The position numbers and the translations under genes were made by a program. This document shows positions 1 through 7,399 of a stretch of 64,000 nt of DNA, in pieces. The notes beneath the pieces were generated by a model. It did not search any database. It was not told the DNA's origin and worked only from the letters and a program-made list of their open reading frames with translations. Positions within the stretch are counted from its first letter, which is position 1. Each line of letters begins with the position of its first letter. Source of the DNA: Pseudomonas farsensis (GTDB lineage: Bacteria; Pseudomonadota; Gammaproteobacteria; Pseudomonadales; Pseudomonadaceae); contig NZ_JABWRF020000003.1 in the NCBI RefSeq assembly GCF_014268805.2, positions 90,001 to 154,000 of the forward strand, given 5' to 3'.

Positions 1-87
1 TTGTCGCTGGAAGTGGGGCGCATTATAAGGGGATCTGAAACGGCGTCAACCCTTTATTTCAAGAAACTGAAATATAAGCGAAAACAA

Positions 88-115
88 AGCGGGGAGGCCG
101 TTTGGCCTCCCCGCT
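88..115 (-). terminator. Intrinsic terminator of the beta-alanine operon
   Basis: A perfect 12-bp stem (88-99 with 104-115) has a 4-nt loop. Read on the minus strand it is followed by a T-rich tract (TTTGTTTT). It lies just past the stop codon of the dehydrogenase gene. Confidence 0.9.
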
Positions 116-127
116 CTCATTCACCTA

Positions 128-1621
128 TTAAAGGCTTGGGAACGCAAACTGCGACGCTTCGTGGCTGGCACGCTGCGGCCAACGCTGGGTAATCGCCTTG
201 CGGCGGGTATAGAAACGCACCCCATCCGGCCCATAGGCATGCAGGTCACCAAACAGCGAGCGCTTCCAGCCGCCGAAGCTGTGGTATGCCACAGGTACCG
301 GCAGCGGCACGTTCACACCCACCATGCCGACTTCGATCTCGTCACAGAACAGCCGCGCGGCCTCACCATCACGGGTGAAGATACAGGTGCCATTGCCATA
401 CTCATGGTCGTTGATCAGCTGCATCGCCTGCTCGAGGCTGTTCACCCGCACGATGCACAGCACCGGGCCAAAGATCTCTTCTTTATAGATGCGCATTTCA
501 GGGGTCACCTTGTCGAACAAGGTGCCGCCGACAAAATAGCCATCTTCGTTACCCGAGACGCGGAACCCGCGGCCATCGACCACAAGCCTGGCGCCGGCGG
601 CAACGCCGTCATCTATATAGCCAACGACCTTGTCACGCGCAGCTGCAGTGACCAGCGGCCCCATGTCCAGGCCACAGGACGTGCCGGCGCCGATCTTCAG
701 GGCTTTGATCTGCGGCTCAAGCTTGGCGATCAACGCATCCGCCACCTGGTCACCCACGCACACCGCCACCGAAATAGCCATGCAGCGCTCACCACACGAA
801 CCGTAGGCTGCGCCCATCAAGGCACTGACGGCGTTATCCAGGTCGGCATCGGGCATCAGCACTGCGTGGTTCTTGGCGCCACCCAGCGCTTGTACGCGTT
901 TGCCGCGCTTGGTGCCCTCGGCGTAGATGTACTCGGCAATCGGCGTAGAGCCGACGAAGCTCAAGGCTTTTACCTCGGGCGCCTCGATCAGCGCATCGAC
1001 TGCTTCCTTGTCGCCGTGCACCACATTGAGGATGCCTTTAGGCAGGCCAGCTTCCAGCAGCAGCTGGGCGATGAACAGCGTCGAACTCGGGTCGCGCTCG
1101 GACGGCTTGAGAATGAATGCGTTGCCACAGGCGATGGCCAGCGGATACATCCACAGCGGCACCATGGCCGGGAAGTTGAACGGGGTAATCCCGGCAACCA
1201 CGCCCAGCGGCTGGAAGTCCGACCAGGCATCGATGTTCGGCCCGACGTTGCGGCTGTATTCACCCTTGAGCACTTCAGGCGCTGCGCAAGCGAACTCGAC
1301 GTTCTCGATACCGCGCTTGAGTTCGCCGGCAGCGTCTTCGAGGGTCTTGCCGTGTTCTTCGCTGATCATCTGCGAGATCTTGGCTTCGTTCTGCTCGAGC
1401 AACTGCTTGAAGCGGAACATCACCTGGGCGCGCTTGGCCGGTGGCGTATTACGCCAGGCCGGGAACGCGGCCTTGGCCGAATCGATGGCCTCTTGCACAG
1501 TCGCGCGGCTGGCCAGCTCGACCTTGCGTACCGCCTGGCCGGTCGACGGGTTGAAAACGTCGGTGGTGCGCTCACCTTTGCTGACCAGCTCGCCGTTGAT
1601 CAAGTGCTGAACGATGCTCAT
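128..1621 (-). CDS. bauC: CoA-acylating (methyl)malonate-semialdehyde dehydrogenase
   Basis: Aldehyde dehydrogenase superfamily, 497 aa, the usual length for the MmsA/IolA subfamily. It probably oxidises malonate semialdehyde (3-oxopropanoate), made from beta-alanine by the adjacent transaminase, to acetyl-CoA and CO2 in the cytoplasm. The likely nucleophile is Cys280 in SCGERCM. The glutamate that activates water in hydrolytic aldehyde dehydrogenases is replaced by Asn251 in GGAKNH, a hallmark of CoA-dependent members. It is the second gene of a two-gene operon, 73 nt after the aminotransferase, with a good ribosome binding site (TAGGAG) before the ATG. Valine catabolism uses a close paralogue (mmsA), so the symbol rests on context; P. 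aeruginosa BauC is the parallel. Confidence 0.88.
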   Translation of the reverse strand: MSIVQHLINGELVSKGERTTDVFNPSTGQAVRKVELASRATVQEAIDSAKAAFPAWRNTPPAKRAQVMFRFKQLLEQNEAKISQMISEEHGKTLEDAAGELKRGIENVEFACAAPEVLKGEYSRNVGPNIDAWSDFQPLGVVAGITPFNFPAMVPLWMYPLAIACGNAFILKPSERDPSSTLFIAQLLLEAGLPKGILNVVHGDKEAVDALIEAPEVKALSFVGSTPIAEYIYAEGTKRGKRVQALGGAKNHAVLMPDADLDNAVSALMGAAYGSCGERCMAISVAVCVGDQVADALIAKLEPQIKALKIGAGTSCGLDMGPLVTAAARDKVVGYIDDGVAAGARLVVDGRGFRVSGNEDGYFVGGTLFDKVTPEMRIYKEEIFGPVLCIVRVNSLEQAMQLINDHEYGNGTCIFTRDGEAARLFCDEIEVGMVGVNVPLPVPVAYHSFGGWKRSLFGDLHAYGPDGVRFYTRRKAITQRWPQRASHEASQFAFPSL

Positions 1622-1694
1622 GCATAACTCCTATAAAGAGGGCAGAAACCGGCGCGCGCCATATCAGCCGCGCCTGGCGTCGAAATCGGAAAAA

Positions 1695-3041
1695 TCAGTC
1701 GACCTTGTTCAGGGCTTCGCCCACCGCGTCGAACAGGCGGTCCAGCTCCTGCGGCTGGGTATTGAAGGTTGGCCCGAACTGCAGGGTGTCGCCGCCGAAG
1801 CGCACATAGAAGCCGGCCTGCCACAGTTTCATTGCGGCCTCGTAGGGGCGCACGATGGCATCACCATCGCGGGCGGCAATCTGAATGGCGCCGGCCAGGC
1901 CGTAGTTGCGGATGTCGACGACATTCTTGGTGCCCTTGACGCCGTGCAGCAACTTCTCGAAGTGCGGCGCAAGATCAGCGGCCGACTGCACCAGGTTTTC
2001 CTTTTGCAACAAGTCCAGCGCCGCGATCCCGGCTGCGCATGCAACCGGGTGCGCCGAATAGGTATAGCCGTGGGGGAATTCGACCGCGTATTCAGGCGTC
2101 GGCTGGTTCATGAAGGTCTGGTAGATCTCGCCGGTGGCGATCACCGCGCCCATTGGGATGGCGCCGTTGGTGACCTGCTTGGCAATGCACATCAGGTCTG
2201 GGGTAACCCCGAAGGCTTCGGCACCGGTCATCGCGCCCATACGGCCGAAACCGGTAATCACTTCGTCGAAGATCAGCAGGATGTTGTGCTGGGTGCAGAT
2301 TTCGCGCAGGCGCTTCAGGTAGCCCTTCGGCGGTGGCAGCACACCTGCCGAGCCTGCCAGCGGCTCGACGATCACAGCAGCAATGTTGGACGCGTCGTGC
2401 AGCTCGATCAGCTTGAGCATCTCATCGGCCAGGGCGATGCCGCCCTCTTCTGGCAGGCCCTTGCTGAAGGCGTTGGCCGGCAGCACGGTGTGAGGCAGGT
2501 GGTCGACATCGAGCAACTGGCCGAACATCTTGCGGTTGCCGTTGACCCCACCCAGGCTGGTGCCGGCGATATTCACGCCATGGTAGCCACGGGCACGGCC
2601 AATGATCTTGGCCTTGCTGGCCTGCCCCTTGAGGCGCCAGTAGGCACGCACCATTTTCAGCGCGGTATCGGCGCACTCGGAGCCCGAGTTGGTATAGAAC
2701 ACGTGGTTCAGGTCACCAGGCACCAGGTTGGCGATTTTTTCGGCCAGCTGGAACGACAGCGGGTGGCCGAACTGGAATGCCGGAGAGTAATCGAGCGTAG
2801 CCACCTGGCGCGCCACTGCGTCGGAGATTTCCTGACGAGTATGCCCCGCACCGCAGGTCCACAGCCCCGACAAGGCGTCGAAGATCTTGCGGCCCTTGTC
2901 ATCGACCAGATAGTTGCCCTTGGCCGCCACGATCAGGCGCGGGTCGCGCTGGAAATTGCGGTTGGCGGTGTAGGGCATCCAGTGGGCATCCAGCTTGAGC
3001 TGGCTGGCCAATCCGGGATGGTCGGTTGCAGGCATGTTCAT
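1695..3041 (-). CDS. bauA: Omega-amino acid (beta-alanine):pyruvate aminotransferase
   Basis: Class III PLP aminotransferase, 448 aa, the same length as the well-studied P. putida omega-amino acid:pyruvate transaminase, and very similar to it as I remember that sequence. It moves the amino group of beta-alanine (and other omega-amines) to pyruvate, giving malonate semialdehyde and L-alanine. The phosphate-binding segment TNSGSECAD (about 117-125), Asp259 in IFDEVITGFGR and the Schiff-base Lys288 in CIAKQVTNG are all visible. It is first in the operon, with GAGGAA seven bases before the ATG, and divergent from a LysR gene. Beta-alanine comes from pyrimidine reduction, polyamines or pantothenate turnover. 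Confidence 0.95.
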   Translation of the reverse strand: MNMPATDHPGLASQLKLDAHWMPYTANRNFQRDPRLIVAAKGNYLVDDKGRKIFDALSGLWTCGAGHTRQEISDAVARQVATLDYSPAFQFGHPLSFQLAEKIANLVPGDLNHVFYTNSGSECADTALKMVRAYWRLKGQASKAKIIGRARGYHGVNIAGTSLGGVNGNRKMFGQLLDVDHLPHTVLPANAFSKGLPEEGGIALADEMLKLIELHDASNIAAVIVEPLAGSAGVLPPPKGYLKRLREICTQHNILLIFDEVITGFGRMGAMTGAEAFGVTPDLMCIAKQVTNGAIPMGAVIATGEIYQTFMNQPTPEYAVEFPHGYTYSAHPVACAAGIAALDLLQKENLVQSAADLAPHFEKLLHGVKGTKNVVDIRNYGLAGAIQIAARDGDAIVRPYEAAMKLWQAGFYVRFGGDTLQFGPTFNTQPQELDRLFDAVGEALNKVD

Positions 3042-3159
3042 CGGCGGTTCCTCGTAGGACGATCGGGCAGCGATGGCTGTTGTTGCAGCTAAATTCGCAT
3101 GACGATAAAGTCCGGAAAACCCAACATTTCTAACCTTCAGTCAGCAGCAGGCTAAACAG
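3042..3159. promoter_or_regulatory. Divergent promoter region, bauA / LysR regulator
   Basis: This 118-bp gap between two divergent starts must hold both promoters and the LysR binding site. It is A/T-richer than its flanks around 3100-3130. I could not fix a single convincing T-N11-A operator or -35/-10 pair. Confidence 0.6.
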
Positions 3160-4077
3160 ATGAGCCGACGCCCCGATGCCCTCGCCCAGGTCAGCGATTT
3201 CGATATCCGCCTGCTCAAGATCTATCGCAGCGTGGTCGAGTGCGGCGGCTTCTCGGCCGCCGAGAACGTGCTCGGCATCGGCCGCTCGGCCATCAGCCAG
3301 CAGATGAACGACCTCGAGCAACGCCTGGGCCTGCGCCTGTGCCAGCGTGGCCGTGCAGGCTTTTCGCTGACCGAGGAAGGCCGCGAGGTATACCACTCGG
3401 CCTTGCAACTGCTCAGCGCCCTGGAAAGTTTCCGCACCGAGGTCAACGGCCTGCACCAGCACCTGCGCGGCGAGCTGAACATCGGCCTGACCGACAACCT
3501 GGTCACCCTGCCACACATGCGCATCACCCATGCCCTGGCCGAGCTCAAGGACCGCGGCCCGGATGTGCGCATCCAGATCCGCATGATCGCCCCCAGCCAG
3601 GTAGAACAAGGCGTGCTCGACGGCAGCCTGCATGTCGGCGTGGTGCCGCAGACCAGCCCGCTGTCGGGCCTGGAATACCAGCCGCTGTACAGCGAACGTT
3701 CGCTGCTGTACTGCGCCGTCGGCCACCCGCTGTTCTATGCCGATGACCAGCAGGTCGACGACCAGCGCCTCAACAGCCAGGATGCCATCGCCCCCACGTT
3801 CCGCCTGCCGGCTGAAGTGCAGGCTCATTACCAGGCGCTGCACTGCACCGCCAGCGCCTCGGACCGCGAGGGCATGGCGTTTCTGATTCTCACCGGGCGT
3901 TACATTGGCTATTTGCCCGACCACTACGCCAGCACCTGGGTCCAGCAGGGGCGCCTGCGGGCACTCAAGCCCGCGCAGCGCTTCTATGACCTGAGCCTGA
4001 GCTGGGTAACGCGCAAAGGCAGGCGCCCGAACCTGGTGCTGGAGAGTTTTCTCGAGAGTCTGGCTGCGACACGCTGA
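3160..4077 (+). CDS. bauR: LysR-family regulator of beta-alanine catabolism
   Basis: LysR-type regulator, 305 aa. The N-terminal winged helix-turn-helix spans about residues 13-72 (FSAAENVLGIGRSAISQQMNDLE is the recognition region), followed by an effector-binding domain from about residue 95. Divergent placement directly beside the transaminase gene is the classic layout for an activator of its neighbour, and P. aeruginosa has the same arrangement (BauR-BauA). The effector is presumably beta-alanine or a related omega-amino acid; this is inferred from context only. Confidence 0.85.
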   Translation: MSRRPDALAQVSDFDIRLLKIYRSVVECGGFSAAENVLGIGRSAISQQMNDLEQRLGLRLCQRGRAGFSLTEEGREVYHSALQLLSALESFRTEVNGLHQHLRGELNIGLTDNLVTLPHMRITHALAELKDRGPDVRIQIRMIAPSQVEQGVLDGSLHVGVVPQTSPLSGLEYQPLYSERSLLYCAVGHPLFYADDQQVDDQRLNSQDAIAPTFRLPAEVQAHYQALHCTASASDREGMAFLILTGRYIGYLPDHYASTWVQQGRLRALKPAQRFYDLSLSWVTRKGRRPNLVLESFLESLAATR

Positions 4078-4168
4078 TGCCTGTGGCTGACGCAAACGCT
4101 TGTCACTTCGGCACAGGAAGGTAATCTGTCCGACAATTCGTTGCCAACGACCCTGTACGGAATCGTCC

Positions 4169-4831
4169 ATGACCCTAGAAGTCCCTGCGCATCGCCTCTC
4201 CAATTCGGGCAAGCCCGCCGGCCGCATCCGCCAGAAGAACGAACAGGCCATCATCCAGGCCGCCGAGGACGAGTTCGCCCGCCACGGCTATAAAGGCACG
4301 AGCATGAACACCATCGCGCTCAAGGCCAACCTGCCCAAGGCCAACCTGCACTATTACTTCACCAACAAGCTCGGCCTGTACATCGCCGTGCTGAGCAACA
4401 TCATCGAGCTGTGGGACAGCACCTTCAACGCCCTGAGCGTTGACGACGATCCAGGCCAGGCACTGAGCCAGTACATTCGCACCAAAATGGAATTCTCCCG
4501 GCGTAACCCGCAGGCCTCGCGCATTTTCGCCATGGAAGTGATCAGCGGCGGCGAGTGCCTGAGCGAGTATTTCAGCGCCGACTATCGCGAGTGGTTCCGT
4601 GGCCGCGCCGCGGTGTTCGAGGCCTGGATGGACGCCGGCAAAATGGACCGGGTAGACCCGGTGCACCTGATTTTCCTGCTGTGGGGCAGCACCCAGCACT
4701 ACGCCGACTTCGCCACCCAGATTTGCCAGGTCACCGGCCGCAGCCGCCTGACCAAGCAGGACATCGAAGACGCCAGCAACAACCTTATCCACATTATTCT
4801 CAAAGGCTGCGGTATCAACCCGCCCGCCTGA
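4169..4831 (+). CDS. TetR-family regulator, RutR/YcdC-like
   Basis: TetR regulator of 220 aa. The helix-turn-helix lies at about residues 25-70 (GYKGTSMNTIALKANLPKAN, then LHYYFTNK). The C-terminal half looks like the YcdC/RutR ligand domain (IFAMEVISGG, FLLWGSTQHYADF). I start it at ATG 4169, not at an upstream in-frame start at 4100, because the upstream extension has no family resemblance. RutR senses uracil in E. coli. Beta-alanine is a product of reductive uracil breakdown, so a pyrimidine-linked role beside the bau genes is plausible but unproven. Confidence 0.85.
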   Translation: MTLEVPAHRLSNSGKPAGRIRQKNEQAIIQAAEDEFARHGYKGTSMNTIALKANLPKANLHYYFTNKLGLYIAVLSNIIELWDSTFNALSVDDDPGQALSQYIRTKMEFSRRNPQASRIFAMEVISGGECLSEYFSADYREWFRGRAAVFEAWMDAGKMDRVDPVHLIFLLWGSTQHYADFATQICQVTGRSRLTKQDIEDASNNLIHIILKGCGINPPA

Positions 4832-4840
4832 CCCGGACCT

Positions 4841-5425
4841 ATGCCTTCTACCCTGATCGAGCTTTGCGAGTTCCGCGAGGAGATCCGCAAAAGCCGCTTC
4901 ATCACCCTCGCCGGCCCCATCGCCAGCCCGGCCGAGGCCATGGCTTTCATCGAACGCCACAGCGACCTGGCGGCCACCCACAACTGCTGGGCCTGGAAGC
5001 TCGGCGGCCAGTACCGCAGCAGCGATGACGGCGAGCCTGGCGGTACCGCCGGCAGGCCGATCCTTGCCGCCATCGAGGCGCAGGACTGTGACCAGGTCGT
5101 GGTCCTGGTGATCCGTTGGTACGGCGGCATCCAGTTGGGCACCGGTGGTTTGGCCCGCGCCTACGGCGGCGGCGCCAACAAGTGCCTGCAGCAGGCACCC
5201 AAGCGGCTGCTGGTCGAACGCAGCGAGTTCCGTTGCAGTTGCAGCTTCAGCGAACTGGCGTTGCTCAAGCTGCGCGTGGCAGAACTGGACGGCCTGGTGC
5301 TGGACGAACAGTTCACCGCCAATGGCGTCGACCTGCACATCGCCTTGGGCGGCGCCCACCTGGCCCTGCTGCAACAACAACTGGCCGACCTCAGCCGTGG
5401 GCGCATCCTGCTCGAACCACGCTGA
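4841..5425 (+). CDS. IMPACT (YigZ/UPF0029) family protein
   Basis: IMPACT-family protein, 194 aa. The family signature is clear: SDDGEPGGTAGRPI near residues 63-76, then VIRWYGGIQLGTGGLARAYGG. The C-terminal part matches the small DUF1949-type domain. Bacterial members are cytoplasmic and of uncertain function; the eukaryotic relative modulates Gcn2. It starts 9 nt after the TetR gene and is probably cotranscribed, although no functional link is evident. Confidence 0.9.
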   Translation: MPSTLIELCEFREEIRKSRFITLAGPIASPAEAMAFIERHSDLAATHNCWAWKLGGQYRSSDDGEPGGTAGRPILAAIEAQDCDQVVVLVIRWYGGIQLGTGGLARAYGGGANKCLQQAPKRLLVERSEFRCSCSFSELALLKLRVAELDGLVLDEQFTANGVDLHIALGGAHLALLQQQLADLSRGRILLEPR

Positions 5426-5454
5426 ACATTGCCCACAACTACTGTGGGCCTGCC

Positions 5455-5663
5455 TGTGGATAAGCTTGGGGCTAATTGTTACAAGCCTTTAACTGCAAGG
5501 CTTGCAGGGCTTTGATCATATTTTGATCACAATCTTGTTACAGCGGCTTAATGCGCGCAGGATCAGTAAGTTATCCCCAGCTAGCGGCATATTCGAGACT
5601 GCATTCGGCCTTTGCCGTGGCGCCAAGCTTGCGCACAGTTACTGTGGAGCAGCCTGTGGATAA
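5455..5663. other. Noncoding segment with DnaA-box-like 9-mers and TGATCA motifs
   Basis: The gap 5426-5701 carries TGTGGATAA (reverse complement TTATCCACA, a perfect DnaA box) at 5455-5463 and again at 5655-5663. A near box, TTATCCCCA, is at 5571-5579. TGATCA occurs at 5513-5518 and 5524-5529, with another at 5724-5729 just past the gap. A 15-nt palindrome (CTGCAAG, one base, CTTGCAG) is at 5493-5507. The function is unknown; chance occurrence cannot be excluded. Confidence 0.4.
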
Positions 5664-5701
5664 CCGGTTAGCCATTGCGCCGGGCACAGGCGCAGCAAGC
5701 C

Positions 5702-6133
5702 CTACAGCGCAGCGATCATTTTTTGATCAGCTGGCTGTTCGTTTGCCACCGGCCACACCTGCAGCACCAGCCATACCAGTTCCAGCAGCAATATCACCGC
5801 AATCACTGGCGTTGCGCCCAATGCCAACGCATACGCCTGCCAAGTGGCAAACAGCAGCCGGCCCACTGCGTCATAACGGCCGAACTGGCGCTGCGGATCG
5901 CGGATACGCAACCACGCCCAGACACAAATGATCGACCCCATCAGGTTGCCCAACAGCACCTGAACCGGGTCGAATGCCGGCAGCGATCCGGCAAAGCCGA
6001 GCATCTGGTGCAACTGCCCCAATTGCTCATGCAACAAGGCAAAGGTCCACGGCGTGGCAAATGCCCCCGCAATCAGCAAGTCGTAAATGCCGCTGGCTCG
6101 CACCAGCTTGCGATACCCCTCAGAACTCCACAT
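5702..6133 (-). CDS. Small integral membrane protein under MerR-type control
   Basis: 143 aa with about four predicted membrane segments (around residues 15-33, 60-80, 95-115 and 118-135 by hydrophobicity). I do not recognise the family. A strong Shine-Dalgarno (AGGAGG) precedes ATG 6133. It is divergent from a MerR regulator, and its own promoter has the 19-bp spacer and central dyad of a MerR-activated promoter. It is therefore probably induced by that regulator. Substrate and role are unknown. Confidence 0.8.
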   Translation of the reverse strand: MWSSEGYRKLVRASGIYDLLIAGAFATPWTFALLHEQLGQLHQMLGFAGSLPAFDPVQVLLGNLMGSIICVWAWLRIRDPQRQFGRYDAVGRLLFATWQAYALALGATPVIAVILLLELVWLVLQVWPVANEQPADQKMIAAL

Positions 6134-6164
6134 GACGCCTCCTGATCAATCATCGAAAGCGCGA

Positions 6165-6195
6165 GGCTAAAGCCTGGAGTATGCTCCAAGGTCAA
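6165..6195 (-). promoter_or_regulatory. MerR-type promoter/operator
   Basis: On the minus strand TTGACC (6195-6190) is followed by a 19-bp spacer and TTAGCC (6170-6165). The spacer holds an imperfect dyad with core arms GGAG (6176-6179) and CTCC (6184-6187). An overlong spacer over a dyad is the signature of MerR-activated promoters. It faces the small membrane-protein gene and lies 27 bp before the MerR gene. Confidence 0.7.
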
Positions 6196-6221
6196 GCCCT
6201 GTTAATTGGAAGGATTCCAGC

Positions 6222-6596
6222 ATGCGTATCGGCGAACTGGCTCAGGCCTGTGACGTCAGCCGCGACACCCTGCGTTTCTATGAAGAACGCGGGTTGATCC
6301 GCGCCTATCGCCTGGCCAATGGTTACCGCGACTACCCCGCCGAAACCGCGCAGTTGGTACTGTTTATCCGCACCGCACAGCGCCTGGGCTTCAGCCTTGG
6401 CGAAATAGCCAGCAACGTCGAAGGGCTGTGGCAGACAGACAAACCCGACCAGGCCGTCAGCGCGCTGTTGCAGGACAAGCTCGCTCTGGTCGAAAGACGC
6501 CTGGACGAACTGCAGCAACTTCGCGCCGAACTGCGCCAACGCCTGACCCTCGCCTGCCCGCTTCGACCTGACCCTGTTCAAGGAGACCCACAATGA
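6222..6596 (+). CDS. MerR-family transcriptional regulator
   Basis: 124 aa. The N-terminal MerR helix-turn-helix is typical (MRIGELAQACDVSRDTLRFYEERGLI), followed by a dimerisation coiled coil at about 75-112. It lacks the paired C-terminal cysteines of metal sensors such as CueR; the only C-terminal cysteine is in the tail. An organic or electrophile signal of the NmlR/AdhR type is more likely than a metal. Its stop overlaps the start of the next gene (ATGA, 6593-6596), so the two are translationally coupled. It probably binds the operator at 6165-6195. Confidence 0.88.
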   Translation: MRIGELAQACDVSRDTLRFYEERGLIRAYRLANGYRDYPAETAQLVLFIRTAQRLGFSLGEIASNVEGLWQTDKPDQAVSALLQDKLALVERRLDELQQLRAELRQRLTLACPLRPDPVQGDPQ

Positions 6597-7279
6597 CCGC
6601 AACCAAGACCGCCCTGATCATCGGCGCCTCCCGAGGCCTTGGCCTCGGGCTGGTGCAGCGCCTTAGCGAAGATGGCTGGCGCGTCACTGCCACGGTGCGC
6701 AACCCGCAACAACCTGGGGCCCTGGCTGACGTACCGACCGTGCGCATCGAACAACTGGAAATGAACGACACCGCCCAGCTAGACGGCCTCAAGCAACGCC
6801 TGGGCGGCGAAGTGTTCGACCTGGTGTTCATCAACGCAGGCGTCATGGGGCCGCTGCCGCAAGACCTAGAAAGCGTAAGCACCGAGCAAGTGGGCGAGCT
6901 GTTCATGACCAACGCCGTGGCGCCAATTCGTGTTGCCCGACGCCTGGCTGGTCAACTGCGTGAAGGTAGCGGCGTACTGGCGTTCATGAGTTCTATTCTG
7001 GGCAGCGTTGCGATTCCCGATGGTGGCGAGCTGTGCCTGTACAAGGCCAGCAAGGCCGCGCTCAACTCGATGATCAACAGTTTTGTGGTCGAGCTGCAGC
7101 GCCCTGACCTGTGTGTTCTGGCCATGCACCCAGGTTGGGTCAAGACCGACATGGGCGGTGAAAACGCCGAGATCGACGTGCACACCAGCACCCAGGGCAT
7201 GCTCAAACAGATCAAGGCCAACAGTGGCAATGGCGGCCTGCACTTCATCAACTACAAAGGCGAAGCACTCACCTGGTGA
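6593..7279 (+). CDS. Short-chain dehydrogenase/reductase
   Basis: Classical SDR, 228 aa. The NAD(P)-binding glycine motif GASRGLGLG lies near residues 11-19, the NAG motif is in FINAGVMGP, and the catalytic YKASK is present with a preceding serine in FMSSILGS. The substrate cannot be told from sequence. Coupling to the MerR gene suggests a role in detoxifying a carbonyl compound or quinone, which is an inference. Confidence 0.88.
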   Translation: MTATKTALIIGASRGLGLGLVQRLSEDGWRVTATVRNPQQPGALADVPTVRIEQLEMNDTAQLDGLKQRLGGEVFDLVFINAGVMGPLPQDLESVSTEQVGELFMTNAVAPIRVARRLAGQLREGSGVLAFMSSILGSVAIPDGGELCLYKASKAALNSMINSFVVELQRPDLCVLAMHPGWVKTDMGGENAEIDVHTSTQGMLKQIKANSGNGGLHFINYKGEALTW

Positions 7280-7291
7280 ATTGAAAGCCGC

Positions 7292-7323
7292 GGGGCGAGG
7301 CAGTAGACTCGACGCCTCGCCCC
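7292..7323 (+). terminator. Stem-loop after the SDR gene
   Basis: A perfect 10-bp stem (7292-7301 with 7314-7323) encloses a 12-nt loop, 12 bases after the SDR stop codon. No T-run follows, so it may be a weak terminator or a processing hairpin before the deaminase gene. Confidence 0.5.
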
Positions 7324-7399
7324 TTCGGCGGACCTGGATCAGCAGACAGGGCAACACTGAGCTGGCTAACCTGAACCCACTTTCAGAGGAGCCGGCACA

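Noticed and set aside
1..87. Short open frame at the left edge
   Set aside because: Sequence 1-87 is A/T-richer noncoding DNA before a terminator; the frame that continues through it has no family features.
4100..4168. Upstream in-frame start for the TetR gene
   Set aside because: The 23 extra residues are basic, unlike the family, and ATG 4169 gives a normal-length protein.
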